64,000 nucleotides of DNA from Vanessa cardui (GCF_905220365.1 NC_061127.1:1674001-1738000); one strand, 5' to 3'. Numbered from the stretch's first letter, positions 46,804-60,503 are shown. The notes: a model not told the origin generated them from the sequence alone. Numbers and translations: made by a program.

Positions 46804-49800
46804 TTAATGGGCTATGATTATCTTCACTCCTGGTTCAGGGTCGACAGCGACATCTTTCGCTAGAGGTGCGTTTCCAATTATTCTAAAGTTTTTCGTATAA
46901 GGAATCACTGCTACAAGCAAACCGGATACAACAACCCAGATACCGGCTACGTAAAACGCTGCATCCCAATATCCAGTTTTGTCTTTTAGAGCACCTGAAA
47001 CAACGTAACATTTATCAGAAGGGCCTCTCATAAATAATAGAATTATATTTTTTTTAGAGTTTTAATACGTAAAAGGATAAATCATATTTTTAAGGTAAAT
47101 ATTTTTTTTTCTACGACAGCTTAGCAGCATTTATTTATCTGCTCAGATAGTCTAAGTAGTGGTTTTACATGATTGATAAATTAACAATATGATTGTGTTT
47201 AAGGTTAGCAGGAAACCAGTAAAGTATATGTGATACTTATAAATAAATCGAAGGACCTTGTACACTAGGCACTAATAAGATATTTCACTTCCAAACAATA
47301 ATACCTGCTTTATAATGCTGTAATCTAATTTAAAGTTTAGTAATTCATGATGGTAATTGAAGGCAATTGGGACATGACATAATTGTTTCTATGGTATGCG
47401 CCCTATCGAGGCAGTAATTGTTAAACCAAAGTAATTACCAGATTGACAGGTCTGCCTTTCAACTTATTTGAAGTTATAAAATTTTCAAATCCATTGAAAT
47501 TCCCTTATTCAGTATAGCATTACAGTTATTTATTATCAAATTAATCACTACCACCGTGCACGGGTTCGTAAAATAAAATACCATGGCCTGAGAAGAACCG
47601 GCGTAAAAAACTCAACGTGATTTTTTTGTAAATTTTATTATTTACAAATATTCAATAACAACAGAAACAGCCAGGAGTCGATAGTTTAATTCCCAAGGAG
47701 TTCTATTAAAAATGAACTTCTTTAACAATTTTTTTTGGTTTGCCAACAGAGGTATTTTGTTTCTGAGATCCTGTTGTAGAACCGAAAAAAAATCCCAATA
47801 AAAGTATCACTTACTCTATGCAGTCCAAGTAAAATAAGCTTAAGGTAAATTTTAATAATAATATCTTACCGGCCATTGGTGGTCCAATCAAATGTCCGAT
47901 TCCTTGACTCAGTAGTACCAATCCATACGCCATAGTGAATCTTTCCAAAGCTATTAACTCGACCAATATACTTGGCGTGTAGGAGTACGAGCTAGAGAAT
48001 GTTAAGCCAAATATTAAAGAATTTAACGCCAATATATAGAAGCTGTAAGATTCTTTAGCATCCATTATCCGTATCAAAATGGGGAAGAGGATTATTGTAA
48101 CGCCACAAGCGACCAGGCACACAGCATAGGTTTTCGTTATGTTCACCCATGGAAGATCGCCAATCCAACCAAGTCCTACCTGGAAGTAAAGAAATTACGA
48201 AATCATTATATGTATTGTTTTGTCATAATATATCAGTCTACGAGTGTAATATTATGTGATAGGTATTTTTGGAGACCAGAAGGCTTTCCTTGTTCATACA
48301 CTTGCACTTATGGTATGTTAGTTTTTTTGTTCATACATTTATATATAAGATAAGAATTAATAACATTAAATGCTTAAATATATACACATATGAACTAAAA
48401 CTAGTTACTGTATAAATCTTGACCGCGTGGAATGGTGGCAAGAATGCTAGCAGCATTTCCCCGTTGAATCGCAATTCCGATCCTCTGGGCAAAAAACGAA
48501 CCAGCCTTCCTGTCACCAGTGGAGGCAATGAAGCGAGGTGATATACTTTTGATGAATTGTTAATTTTATGTACAAAGAACAAGTATTCTGTACAGTTGGA
48601 TTATCCATGAGGTTTGTCCGCATTGGCAGCAAATCGGCACATTATTAAACTAATTATGCAAGGATACCAAAAGTATACGAACTGCCAATCGACGCAGTGA
48701 TTGCTATTACTCATTTCTTGATAGATTAACTCAATATTATTGACTGGATCCGAGATTATTATATCAAACCTTGCAATAAAATCAGCCAAACGAGAAATAC
48801 TAAATTAAAAGTTACGAAAGTATCCGAGTAAGAACAAGATGATAACGTCTGTGCATTAAATACATTAAAGTGTTAAAAATGTTCCAATAATCAAATACGT
48901 AAATTAGCCTTGACACTTAGAGCCGGTCTAAGATTTCAAGATAAACAGTCTCTCGAAGCAAATATACAGATAAGATAGATCGTACTCCATTCTCTCGTCT
49001 CATTGTGATACCTACATCATGCAAACAGCTTACATAAACTTTATCACTATGCTATAGAACGAGATTTATCTGTGAAGTTACTTTATAAAAGTGCAATAGT
49101 TTATCTATCAGTACAATTTATGTTCAATGAATGGAATAAAGATTTATCATATCGAATAGATGTTCGATCAAAAGCGTACATAAATCATTGGTCCGAGGTA
49201 AGAACAAAATTACCCCAAAAATTTATTTATTGTTATTGGCCCGTGGAAGACGTTATTCTTTATTGCTGATAATAATTTTGAAGTCAATGACATCAAAATT
49301 ATCTATTTGCTGTCTTAAAACATACTACACGTGTTTTACGGAATCAGGAAATATGTGCTTAAATCCGGTTTTTAAATAAACGTCTATGTTTTGAATGCGT
49401 ATAAAAACAGGCGATCCAACCAATTAATGTATTTTGCAAACAAAATATATAAGATACTGTGTTATATTAAAGCTTTTAATTGTCTCTTATCCGTCAATTG
49501 ATTCACAGATAAAACAAAATATACTTACAATGCCAATAATAGTAGCTACGCCAAATACACCCAACATCATAGAACCTTCGGTTTCAGTGTAGCCATTGTC
49601 TTCCATGAAGGTTGATATAAAGAAGTAAGGCACGATAAACCAAATAAACAGCACCAATGTTGATAGATTCATCATGAGGAAATGGAACTCAGTGAACATA
49701 TTGAAATCAAATGTTTTATTGATCATCTTCAGGAATCTCTTACCCCATGTCTGAAAATAAACATTAAATTTGGTGTGGGTATAAGCTAAATAAGAATTTA

Positions 49801-52072
49801 ACGCCTATATATTCATTATTACGCTACTCAAGTCAATTTTATTCAAGTAAACTTCAATGAACCGTTTCTGAATCTTCGATAAAATTAAATACTACCACCG
49901 TTTCGGAAACCCGCCTCTAGCGAGAAGAAACGAGAGGAAACTCGCATAGTTGCTCTGTTGAAATAAACAGATTTACAATGCTGTTCCTTACGACAATTGG
50001 TGTCCTGAAGTGGAACTCTGCATATATCATAGTTATGTTACAAATTTAATGATAACAAATTGACAAATTCATTCTGTAATTACTCGTCGTATGTCCATTT
50101 GAAGTCAATTATTAGCATTTGAAACAATTTATACGAATATATATTGCAAAAACTTACACAGATTTTGTGTAATAATTAATCGAATTCCGGTGGCCTTAGA
50201 CGGATATTTATTTAACATTGAATAAGTAATTGGAACCGATTACAATAAAATCCTAATTGGAAGTAAATTATGCGGAAATAATAATTAGTTAAGCATCCGT
50301 ATTTATTTTTTGAAAATTACCTTTTCTTCCGGCTCTTCGACTGACCACATAGAGTTTTTATAAATGTCAGGACATGATGACGCACGAAGTTTATATTTGG
50401 CTATGTTCATCATGGCTCCTCGGTGCATGATTGAATTCCGATGAACTCTAATATCTTTTAAGTAATGGTGGTCCGTTTGAATTTGCCTCGAGAACCAATC
50501 TTGACGTCTGGGAGGTATCACAGCTGTATTATTCTCGGGAATCGGCTGGAGTAACTTCTCTCTAACTATCTCGAGTTTTTTATCGAAATCTTTCTTTTTA
50601 TTTTTCTTCAGTTTTTCTTTGTTAGATCCTGTGGGTAGTTTTGTCTCTGAACTAGTTCGTAAAGCTAGTAGAGAAGGATAATTTTGCAGTATTATGTTAT
50701 ACAGTCGATCGTTAGATTTAAGCTGATCTATAACCTCAGGTGGTACCTGAAAAATATAATAAAATTTCATTAATTTTAAATTCCAATTACAAAAAAATAA
50801 ATAAAAATAATAATTAAAAATAATAGTACATACCCTCTCATTTTGTAGTAGAAACGTTGGTAAATTAATAACCGAATTAACTTTATGTTGACTCGATAAG
50901 TCAGCATTTCTTTTTGTGATGGCTTCAACATCCTCAGCATCAGCAATAGCAGACAATAATGCAGCAAGAATACGCTCTGGTGACTCACCACTATTAATCA
51001 TAGTTTTTAACTCATCAGCACCAGGGTACATAGATTCTCCACCGCCGGACTTTGCTGAAATAGACGTGGAACTTGATGCTCTTTTAGCTTTACTCAATCT
51101 TCTCTGTTTTTTCTGTTCCAAGATTAACCATTCCGGATCTCGCATTACAGCTCCACAAACGCAAACATTAAGTACTGTTCCAGCTAAAAGTAATAAAGCA
51201 CCTCTCCACCCGTATTCGTCTAATAAATAAGTTGTCAAAGGTGAATATACAAATGTACCAAAGCCGACTCCACATGAACCTAAGCCGACAGCTAAGTTAC
51301 GTCTTTTCTCAAACCAGTATGCAATCGATACGACAGCAGTTACATATAACAAACCCATACCCAAGCCAGCAATCAATCCGTATGTTATGTATAAGGTCTC
51401 TACACTATTACTGTAAGACGCAGCAACAAAACCTATAGTTGATGATACACCACCAACAATTGTCATTTTTTTGCATCCATATCTATCTACAAGCGCACTC
51501 ATTATTGGCCCAGCTATTAATGGAACTGATATGAAGAGACTTCCAATTAAGGATGTTTTCGCTTCACTTGCCTCGAAATAGTCAACAAACTTGATTTGTA
51601 ATAAGCCATATGAGAATGCAAGTCCATCCGCTACAGTTGCGATAAGAAATGAGGCAGCCACCACCACCCATCCCCATCCTCCATCTGGTATCTGAGGTCC
51701 CTGTTCAGGTGATGGTTTGCTGGAACAAATACTGTCAGCATCGCCTATTCCCAAGAATTTCACTCTTTCGTTCGTTGACTTTGCGTCGTCATCATTTTTA
51801 TCATCCTTGCGATACGCTACAGTAAGATTGTTATCTTTGAAATCATTGTCTTCCGTTTTCATTGAATTTATTGTATTGAGATCGTTTTTAGACTTGTCCG
51901 AATCTCTCAAATAATTTCTGTCATCGTTCACCGAATCGATGTATTTAATGTCATTTGTTTTAATGAGTAACGGTGACGTATTCTTCTCCTCTTCAGACGG
52001 TACTTTAGATTCATACTTGATAACTTTATCTTTACCTGGGATGCCATTTGCGTAGGCACTTTGCGTGTCCAT
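46804..52072 (-). CDS. Monocarboxylate transporter-like protein (SLC16/MCT family), five coding exons
   Basis: Plasma-membrane major facilitator, expected to carry monocarboxylates or related organic acids. Exons (minus): 52,072-50,834; 50,746-50,321; 49,750-49,529; 48,179-47,870; 46,994-46,804. Phases 0,0,0,1 fit, giving 795 aa. The N terminus (1-127) is a charged, Asp/Asn/Lys-rich cytoplasmic tail. PDGGWGWVV (129-137) is the MCT signature entering TM1. AYWFEKRRNLAVG (251-263) is the second conserved block. TM1-6 are in exon 1, TM7-12 in exons 3-5. The loop between TM6 and TM7 is very long (about 260 residues), as in several insect members, and is mostly polar and Lys-rich. The exon 1/2 intron is an 87-bp stopless one, so a longer 824-aa product is possible. 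Substrate cannot be named from sequence. Confidence 0.93.
47545..47640 (+). repeat. Family E fragment in transporter intron 4
   Basis: CTACCACCGTGCACGGGTTC ... GAGAAGAACCGGCGTAAAAA retains the family core but is otherwise eroded. Confidence 0.55.
48401..48541 (-). pseudogene. LINE ORF2 C-terminal remnant in transporter intron 3
   Basis: The minus strand from 48,541 reads about 46 codons to TAG at 48,401-48,403, with TGDRKAGSFFAQRIG and AIQRGNAASILATIPRG. This matches the C-terminal end of a lepidopteran non-LTR retrotransposon ORF2 as I recall it. It is a 3'-end fragment, as expected for 5'-truncated LINE copies. Family assignment is from memory. Confidence 0.6.
48542..49528. other. Transporter intron 3, remainder
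   Basis: An open minus-strand frame at 48,601-48,789 shows no family resemblance and is probably chance or part of the LINE remnant. Nothing else recognised. Confidence 0.4.
49828..49985 (+). repeat. Family D repeat in transporter intron 2
   Basis: TCAATTTTATTCAAGTAAAC, CTACCACCGTTTCGGAAACC, CGCATAGTTGCTCTGTTGAA, in family order. Confidence 0.7.
50747..50833 (-). other. 87-bp stopless in-frame intron of the transporter
   Basis: GTATGT donor after AGG (50,834) and TTTTTCAG acceptor before GTA (50,746). Its length is 29 codons and it has no stop in the coding frame. Translation gives an aromatic, hydrophobic stretch (IIFNYYFYLFFCNW). The splice signals and clean NER|VPPEV junction favour splicing. 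Confidence 0.8.
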
Positions 52073-53103
52073 TAGTGTTGGAAACGCTGGGGATTACAAA
52101 TCCAAGTACTTTCTGACTCACTACTGTCTCTTTCTGAATCTTTTCTACTGACACAGAAAGGTGCAATTTGGATTCAATGTCCAAAATGTGGTCGTCTACG
52201 TCGAAGAGACGATTAGTTCTCTGGACCAATTTCTTAATCGTGGGTCTCTAGCGGAATAGCGACAAGAGATTTTCGATATGCAAAGTGTGAGAGCGTAAGG
52301 ATTGTAACTTGTGGAGTTCATCAAGGACCGGCTAGTCCTCGATTTCACACTTTTGAAAAATGCACTTTTTATATTGTTTATTTTTGGATTACTAGTTGAT
52401 GTGCCCTTTCTTGACATGTAGAATTAAAATTTTGCTTTGTGCAACATTTCAGAAAATGCCAGCAAATTGTTAATCTGTAACAAAAAAAATTATTAATATT
52501 AAGAACATTTATCTTTTATATACATTCTTAATCAATTCCGCTTTAAAAGTCATCAATTATAACACCAAAATTAAAATAAGCTTATAATACCGAATTATCC
52601 GTTTTAATCGTCCTTAATAATAATGATAACTTGATAATTGATTATATTAATAATAATTATTAATATACATTATGTAAGAGAATGAAATCTATCTAAACAT
52701 CGGCAAATTTAAATTATTTCTAATAGGTCCCAACCTAATCGGATTAGCTTTCACATTTTAGGTATTTGACATCGACGCTATATCATTGGTCGAGTTTGAA
52801 TTACCTCTGATATTAACTGTGGATTTGCGAAAAAATGGCGATTTGAATGTCGAAAGTAATGTTAGCGCAATTTAGGAAGCAAAATTAATATAAGTAGTTC
52901 AGTTGGATAGTGATGTATTAAAAATAAAAATTCTGAAGTAAAGACTAGTACACAATATAGCAAAGGATAACGTGTCATAGGTATATTTGAGGTCTGTTCA
53001 TCTTTATTCCTTATTTGATTGGAATAAAGTATCGGTATACCTTATTCAGATATGGAAGTATTTCATATATATTTTCTGTATTTTAGGAGCTAGTATATTT
53101 TAT

Positions 53104-53184
53104 CTCTCGGCGCCGTGAGATAAAAAAACATTATCAGAATAAAAGTGACGATTGATCACTAGATATATCTATCTAGTGATCAAT
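53104..53184. repeat. Two neighbouring palindromes
   Basis: TATCTC/GAGATA around CGGCGCCG near 53,101-53,122 (one mismatched pair), then ATTGATCACTAGATA (53,151-53,165) pairing exactly with 53,170-53,184 around TATC. Confidence 0.85.
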
Positions 53185-53627
53185 AGAAATATATTGATAA
53201 CAATTTCACAATCACTGTTGGAACACTGAAGTCATATCTAAGCTGTCTTTACTTGCTTTACCGAGCTTTGGTCACCAATTTAAAACTATTTAATTATTGT
53301 TATTTAGTTACCATTCGTAATTTTTATTAAATAAAATATACGCTTTTCTAAGCTCGCCATTTTAAAGAAAATAGTTTACTACTCTAAACGTTTTTTTTTT
53401 TAATTGACACGCGACGGCAAATGTTTCATCTTTTCAGATTTATTAAAATAATTATTTATAAATTGTTTTACAATTAATATAATAAATTAATCTTAAGAAA
53501 AAAGTAATTTAATCTTAAGATAAAATTAAACGTTGACTGTACAACTGCAGATAATACACGTCGAATATCACAACTAGTGATTAGGCAAATTATAAACGAG
53601 ATAAATATTTAAAAACAGTTCGTAGAA

Positions 53628-53668
53628 GTTACAGCTAAGTGCATCATGATGATGCACTTAGCTGTAAC
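53628..53668. repeat. Perfect palindrome, 20-bp arms, 1-nt centre
   Basis: 53,628-53,647 is the exact reverse complement of 53,649-53,668, centred on G53,648. The arm is GTTACAGCTAAGTGCATCAT. Confidence 0.95.
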
Positions 53669-56454
53669 CTGACTGATGACCAAACATGCATAACTTACTG
53701 TAAACATTAGTAGATAAGTAGATATATATTCGTGACGAAACCATTCCAGAAATAGGTTGAAGTATGAGGACAAACAGCTAAAACCTATTAATATTCATAA
53801 TACCACTATCAATTTGAAATATTTTTATGAAAAAAAAGCAATATATTACGTATATTGATAATTATTTACTTAGATTAATATTCGTGGCATCTTTATATTG
53901 AAAATCCATTTAAAATTTCTTTTAAAAGTATGTATTGTATCGTATTGCTAGCTTCATCGAAAAAATAATAATATTAAAGGACGTATGTAATTTGATAGTC
54001 TTTTATTTCAGTGCCAATGAAATCGAGTGATGATGTAAAGATCCTTTTTTCATGACTATAATATTATTAATAGTAGTTCTTGGCAAAGTGCCAGGTTAGC
54101 CTCTCCATCTATTTAACAAGACCAGACGCTTGCGCAACCTACCGCCGACCCAAAGGAACATACCGCTTCTAGTGTTCTTTCATCCTAACGGTTCCTTTTC
54201 TATGCTCCATTTTCCATACCATTCCACGTTTAAAAACGGTTCAGATATTGAGTAAAAGATTATGAATGTTCCTGTCCGATTACGAGTGCGATGGCCATAC
54301 TCAACAGAGTATAGACAAATTCTCAGAAGACAATAGAATGTACAAGTTTGTATGCAAATATAAGTGTACTGCTGCATTCTTTATTCATTCACTCTAATAC
54401 CTAAAGAGATGGCCATCTAATCAAGAGATGAAGCTCAAGACAAAAGCCCTACAAAGTTTTATTGACCCGACTCGAGGCTGGAAACTATGACCTCGGAAAC
54501 CGCAATTTTAAAGACTACACATTATATCAAGAGACGGATACGATACCTTGAAAATAACATACACACTATTTCCTTATTGTAACTATTTCCAGTTATAACA
54601 AGATTGAACCCAGTAATGAGATAATAAAATGAAATACGCCACGCATATGTGTATAGAAATCTGGCTTCAGGTATGTGGAACAAAACGAGGCCGGTTTGTG
54701 TTAGTATTTATAAATAAGCTTGTGTTGCAGACCTAATTCGATTACTGCCTGATGCTTATAGCATCGACTATAACAAAGAGGTTCGTATACTTATCAACGC
54801 GAGACGTTATAAATTGCATTTATATGTATTTTTACGTTTATGAATATAGACAGCAACAAAACACTAAAAAAAACTAACAAATATTTAAAATAATTCGTAT
54901 TACATTGAAATACGCTGTATCATTATTTTATATAATATAATGTTATCCATAACAACTTTCACGTAAAACATATGTTATATAACTTATATATCTAGAGTGC
55001 AAGGTCGACAGACATGGTTTAACAACATTTCTTTGCTTTGTCAAATCGCATTGGTAGGAAAGGGACAAGCGATTTGTTTCATAAGCAAAGTGCAATGAAC
55101 CCAATAGTCAAGGACGCGAAAACTAGAATATTACTCTAGGGCTGTAAGCAGGCGCGGTCTGCTTTTATTATAACGTTTTTTTTTTGTATAACTAAATTTA
55201 TACAAGCAAGACAGATAAAAAATAAGTTATCATGTCATTTTAAGTGAAAAATTTATTAGTTAAGATATTTATTCTTTATAATCACGAATTTATGGCATTT
55301 ATCATAAGAGATATATGTAATAATATTTTTAACAACCTATTATCGTATGCAGCACTTTTCTTGTAAACCATAAAATATTATTTATCTGTGCAATTTAAAA
55401 TGCAACAGTAGACGAATTTAGAAGACCGGTTATAACGATACATCGACACAAATCCTGGTAATTTTCCACAGTGTCTGTAACGCCATGCAAACGTGATGTA
55501 AGCGAATGCTGTGCCTACATATTTTATTGTTTATTTGTGAACATTTTATGCTTGCATTATAATAAAGTTAGGTTACATTTAACCTAGCCATCTCGTGACA
55601 AAAAGTCAGATTTTAAAATCGTTTCCTTTGCTTTGAATTTTACGAATACATACATAAAAACCAAAACTCATGAGAATGACAAACATTTTGTAGGTTGTAA
55701 TTATTACAATAAAACTATTTATTTTATCACTTCATGTGCTAGACGAAAAATGTTTTAAGCGATTATTTTATAAGTTTCAAAGAACAAAACAGACAAACAG
55801 CCCTACAACGCTTTATGTCTTTGGTTTATTGTTGAGTATTGCCATATGTTTGTACTTAACTTAAAGCAACCTTTACTGTAATTTTGCAAATTATTTATAT
55901 TACATGAATTGATACTCTAAAATCAATAACAACTTATTTATAGGACCGAAATGACTGAAGTAACTAATAAATATTTTGTAAACAAATAGGTATTAAAAAA
56001 CTTCAACAGTGAAATTTTTCGTATGAACCACAAATGCTTTATTTGTTTCCGTTTTTAATATTTGTTATTGTGGACCCATAATACATTATTTATATTTATA
56101 CTAAAAAAGATATATTTCCTTAATATTGTTCTATTTATATGACCTACATGTCTCGATTTTACTATAAACGGTAATTTTTTGGGTCAGGTCAGGTCAATGC
56201 CGCTAACGATTAATGAACTTTACTATACTCTTTGTAACACTGGAATAAAAAGTCTTATCAACTATAAAAATGTTTATCTAACATTAAAACAACACGTAAA
56301 TACTCATACATACCGTTAAACTCCTAACGGAGTAAAACCTTCATGCGAAAAAAACTTCACAATTAATCAATTGAAAAAGTAACTGGCAACGAATATTTCA
56401 ATGGGCTTCGAATTTAAAAAAAGAACTTCGAACACGGCAGATATTAGTTTGGTT

Positions 56455-56620
56455 AACGTAAACGGAGCTCGAGTCTCGGATGACGTCAGCGGAAAGCGTA
56501 AAGGGCACACGTCCGAACGCACGCGCCGCGTTTAACTTTGTGAATTTTGAATGACTCAATTCAATCGAAACATCGAACCGATGGGACGCGTACCCCCACG
56601 CAACGACTTTATCGTTTCAA
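56455..56620 (-). promoter_or_regulatory. GC-richer island with CRE: candidate upstream promoter
   Basis: In otherwise AT-rich DNA this block contains a perfect CRE (TGACGTCA, 56,481-56,488), GAGCTCGAG and ACGCACGCGCCGCG. It is the only CpG-rich stretch in the 11 kb upstream of the transporter, 4.4 kb from its ATG. A distal promoter with a non-coding first exon is an inference. An enhancer or an unrelated promoter on either strand is equally possible. Confidence 0.35.
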
Positions 56621-58059
56621 TCAATATTAATAATTATAATTTACAGAATCGTAACCGTCTAAACTTTATTACTTATGCTTTGTTATGTAAACATTTACCT
56701 TTTTTAGCTATACTTTTTAGCAGATTCGTGAATTTTATAACTTGAGTCAAAACTGTGCAACTAAAGAAAATAGGTAGTAATAAATTAATAGACAATTATT
56801 TGAATAGTACTATTATATTGTTTCACTGTCGTTGGCTGGTAACTAATACAGTTAAGTAATAATACTTATTTATTTTATAAATCAATAGATAACAATCAAA
56901 ACTAAGATAGCCAGTTTAGTTTTTTTTTTTTGCTATTAGAAAGTATCAATTTCACGATCTTGAAAGTGCCACTACTGGAGGCAAGACAAACCCAATGCGA
57001 AAGCAATACTTAAGAATGATTATATATAATATATTTATCAATAAATACACTATCATTTTGATATTTTTAAATGCCCAAAATCACTTTGACCAAACGTCAA
57101 ACAATACATAGCGAACAAAACAAAAATTCCAAATCTTTATCTATACCTACTAATATTGCTAATTCAATGCAAACTTTTTCATTCAACGTCAAATAGGTAT
57201 TTAATAAAATTAAAAAAATACCTTCGACCTCATAAGAGCTGGCATAAAAATTCACGATTTTTTTTAGTAGCAATAGATACTTTGTGTTAAATTAAAATGA
57301 ATAATTTTACTTGAATTATTCATCATTTCTTTCTGAATTAGTCACAGGCATATATTTAGTATTTACACTGATTTTAAATCTTGTACCTAGAAACTGCTAA
57401 AAGATGACGTAGCCTATTGTATGTTTGTAAATAAATGATTACGCAATCGTTATTTCTTTTACACGACCACGTCTAATTATGAAAACCAATACCAATGTTA
57501 AAACATTTTAGTTCCTTTATAACCACATTATTCAAAAAAAATTACAAATATTTACATGAGATATTCATTTGAAAAAAAAATATTGTTGTGGGCCCAATCA
57601 ATAACTGTAATAATCAGTGTTGCCAGTGAAGAAATTAAAACAACTATTTATCATTCACTACAAAATAAGATTATGTTCTAAGTCCTATTTTTTTTATAAT
57701 TAAGAAACTAGCGATGGATAGAAACTGTTATTGTTCTAATATTCCCTCACAATATTTTAAGAACCTCTCGATACGACAATGTTCCAATATTTAGTACAGA
57801 ATATATTAGGATAAACATAATAATAGTTGTTAGATGTGGCTTTTTAACGGCGCGAAAATTAATTCGGAACTCCTTTGATTATCACATTAATATTCTATAA
57901 CCTTGTCAGTTAAACAAGGTAAGAACTAAACAAAGAATACTAGATTAGTGGGACTAAACATAAATAATACTTCAGTTGTCAACACAATTTGCTTGTACCA
58001 AAGGATATGAATATGTACATTATAAAAAACGGACCCGAACATATATAACCTATTTCAAT
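56621..58059. other. AT-rich stretch, nothing recognised
   Basis: No gene, SINE or tandem array visible. Confidence 0.4.
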
Positions 58060-58290
58060 GTGAGTAGGAATAAAGATGAACAATCCTTAGATTTATGTAT
58101 TTCATGCGAATTGATAATAACTCAAGTACCTATATTGTGAATTACTAAGAATTTATGATGAATATATCTTTATTATAAGACAACATTATTACTCTTTACT
58201 ACTTATTTTATTTTACTTCAAAAAATTCTGATAACTATTTTGTAACGCTAATTTCGCAAATCCATAGATTAATATTATATTGCAAATTTT
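58060..58290 (+). repeat. Family G repeat
   Basis: AGGAATAAAGATGAACAATC, TTTATGTATTTCATGCGAAT, GATAATAACTCAAGTACCTA, AATATATCTTTATTATAAGA match the copy at 63,460 block by block. Confidence 0.6.
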
Positions 58291-60206
58291 TTATTCGGAA
58301 ATAGAAGCGCGTAAGCGACCGTTTAAAAAAGTCGTTTTTTTTTGGAAAAATATCGTAAGCTTATTCTATTCCATACTTTTAAATTAGAATGTAATATATT
58401 CACGAAATATATAACAATATAGATAACAATTGGCGCGCCGTATCAGTCCAGACAAATTTTAATAAAAAAAAATACTGAACAGGGCGAACGCATAACACAA
58501 TGGTTCGATTACAATGCATCGATAAGTACCTATTCATAATAACTTTCAATGTATTGGTGAATGGAACACACGAATAAAACATGGCGGCACACAACCTTTT
58601 AAACGTCTAGAAAGATTTACATTGACGAAGATCTCAGTCCAGTCGGCCTTCATACTTCCGACACGATATAACTGTTATAAAATCAGTTATTTTGGCTCAG
58701 ACAAAATCGAGAATACCATTAATCAGAACATCTGAAGTGCATAATTAACGAATATAATATTGGCTTAAGACGTAAATCTTTAAGAGCCTTCAGTCCAGTT
58801 AAACGTAACACTGTATTGGCGGATGTCCAAAATTTAAATAAGGCGATACTTCAAGGTAATATGCGAAAAAAACTGCGTCTTGCGTATTGTAAGTTTATTT
58901 TTAAAGGAACTTACTAATACATATATAACTGCGTCTACAGCCAAGGATTTTCTGTACGTTTGTCTATATAATTATAGTTCCATATAATAAAAGTATAGTA
59001 TAGATATTTATGTAAAACTTCTGTTTTGAAACTAAAATCAAAATATTCTTCATTCAAGTTATAATGTTAATATATGTTATTGTATCAAGTAAAAATTTTT
59101 ATTTTTAATTTTATCTTTTTAAACTGAATCATTAGTACATGACGAAGACTACAACAGACGTTTTGTTTGGCGGATTCCTTTTCACGAAAAAGGTGACAAT
59201 GGACAATGGATCGCTTTGTTATTTGAAAATATGATCAGTGTTATCGATTGTGGATTCTCTGAACAACTCTCCAACAAAAACACGCTCGTGTTACTATGGC
59301 AACATTTTCAAAGTTATATTATAATAACATTTATACATTAAAGTATTGAAAGAAATATTTTTTGATTTTGTTTCATTTTCAATTCACACGAAAGTGATAA
59401 CGGTGCTAACAATTTCAGTGGAAATCCAAATTAACAAATCTTAATAAAAAAAACAGGAGGGAATTATCGAAAGATTGCAATAAAAAAAAAGTCTCAACAC
59501 AATCTAATACTAATTAAATTAAAACTAGACATTTTTGAAAATTTGCTTCGGGAATCGACTACGAAAAATGACATAAAAAATATACATATATTTTCCTCCT
59601 ACAACTCACCTCCTCCTGCACTTTTACAAAATACTATTTAATTGAAAACCTCTTTTGAAGGAACAATAAACAAAAGCCTAAATCGTCTCGTGAGCAACTT
59701 GTTTGGCATACTAGTTCTAGATCTCGACATCGTATCGTCGTACAACAAAGTCACTTCCTGTCGTCACTTAGATCTTTCAGAATACGCAAGTGATAATAAT
59801 ATACAGTAATTTTCATGAAAAGATTACATGAGGAGAGTTTATTTATGTATAAAGTAATATACATACATACATATTAGTAGGAAACAGAAGGGAATATTAA
59901 CTTTCCTAGTCAACAAAAAAAATTATCTTGTCTGTTTCTTATTAAATCTAAAATTGTGTATGGACTTATATTGTATTCGAGTAAAGTCGAGACTAGACTA
60001 GGAACTAATAAGTCATAAAATAGATATTGTAGAACGAAAACTGAGTGATGAAGTCAAGGAAGTAACGTCATCTTTCAGACGTAGAAACAGCAAGAGGCAA
60101 TTATCCTAGGTTGTCACGGTGGTAACAAATTTGGACTGTCAGTTATATTGTTGATGAATTTCATAATATTTTATTGATGTGTGTGGTTAATTTATGTATA
60201 TAATTC
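58291..60206. other. Spacer, nothing recognised
   Basis: AT-rich with scattered GC-richer bits (for example 59,700-59,790). No supported exon or repeat family. Confidence 0.4.
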
Positions 60207-60370
60207 TCGTGCTCGGCGGTGAATGAACGGTGTGTCTAATTACATTGAAATTTTGCCACATGTGCATTCCACCAACCCGCATTGGAACAGCGCGGTGGAA
60301 TATGTTCCAAACCCTCTCATTAATGGAAGAGGAGGCCTCAACCCACGTGGGAAATTAACAGGCTGTTACT
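60207..60370 (+). mobile_element. SINE-B, 5'-truncated
   Basis: Starts at TCTCGTGCTCGGCGGTGAAT, without the tRNA-like head, and runs to GTGGGAAATTAACAGGC. Typical 5' truncation. Confidence 0.85.
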
Positions 60371-60503
60371 TTACTTTAATTTACAACATTTTAAATGTTT
60401 TTGTAAATGGACGATTATAATATTTACACGATAAAACATAACAATCAACTTTTATATTTAATCAATTATATTCGAACCGTTTTTCCTCAAATGTTCGGAA
60501 TTG

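Larger units (their letters stand above)
52073..56454. other. Region upstream of the transporter CDS
   Basis: Must contain the 5' UTR and possibly non-coding first exons. Minus-strand sequence just above the ATG is less AT-rich (52,080-52,420). Palindromes at 53,104-53,184 and 53,628-53,668 are listed separately. No coding exon or SINE seen. Confidence 0.4.

Noticed and set aside
48601..48789. 62-codon minus frame in transporter intron 3
   Set aside because: Lies between transporter exons whose phases join correctly without it. No recognisable similarity.
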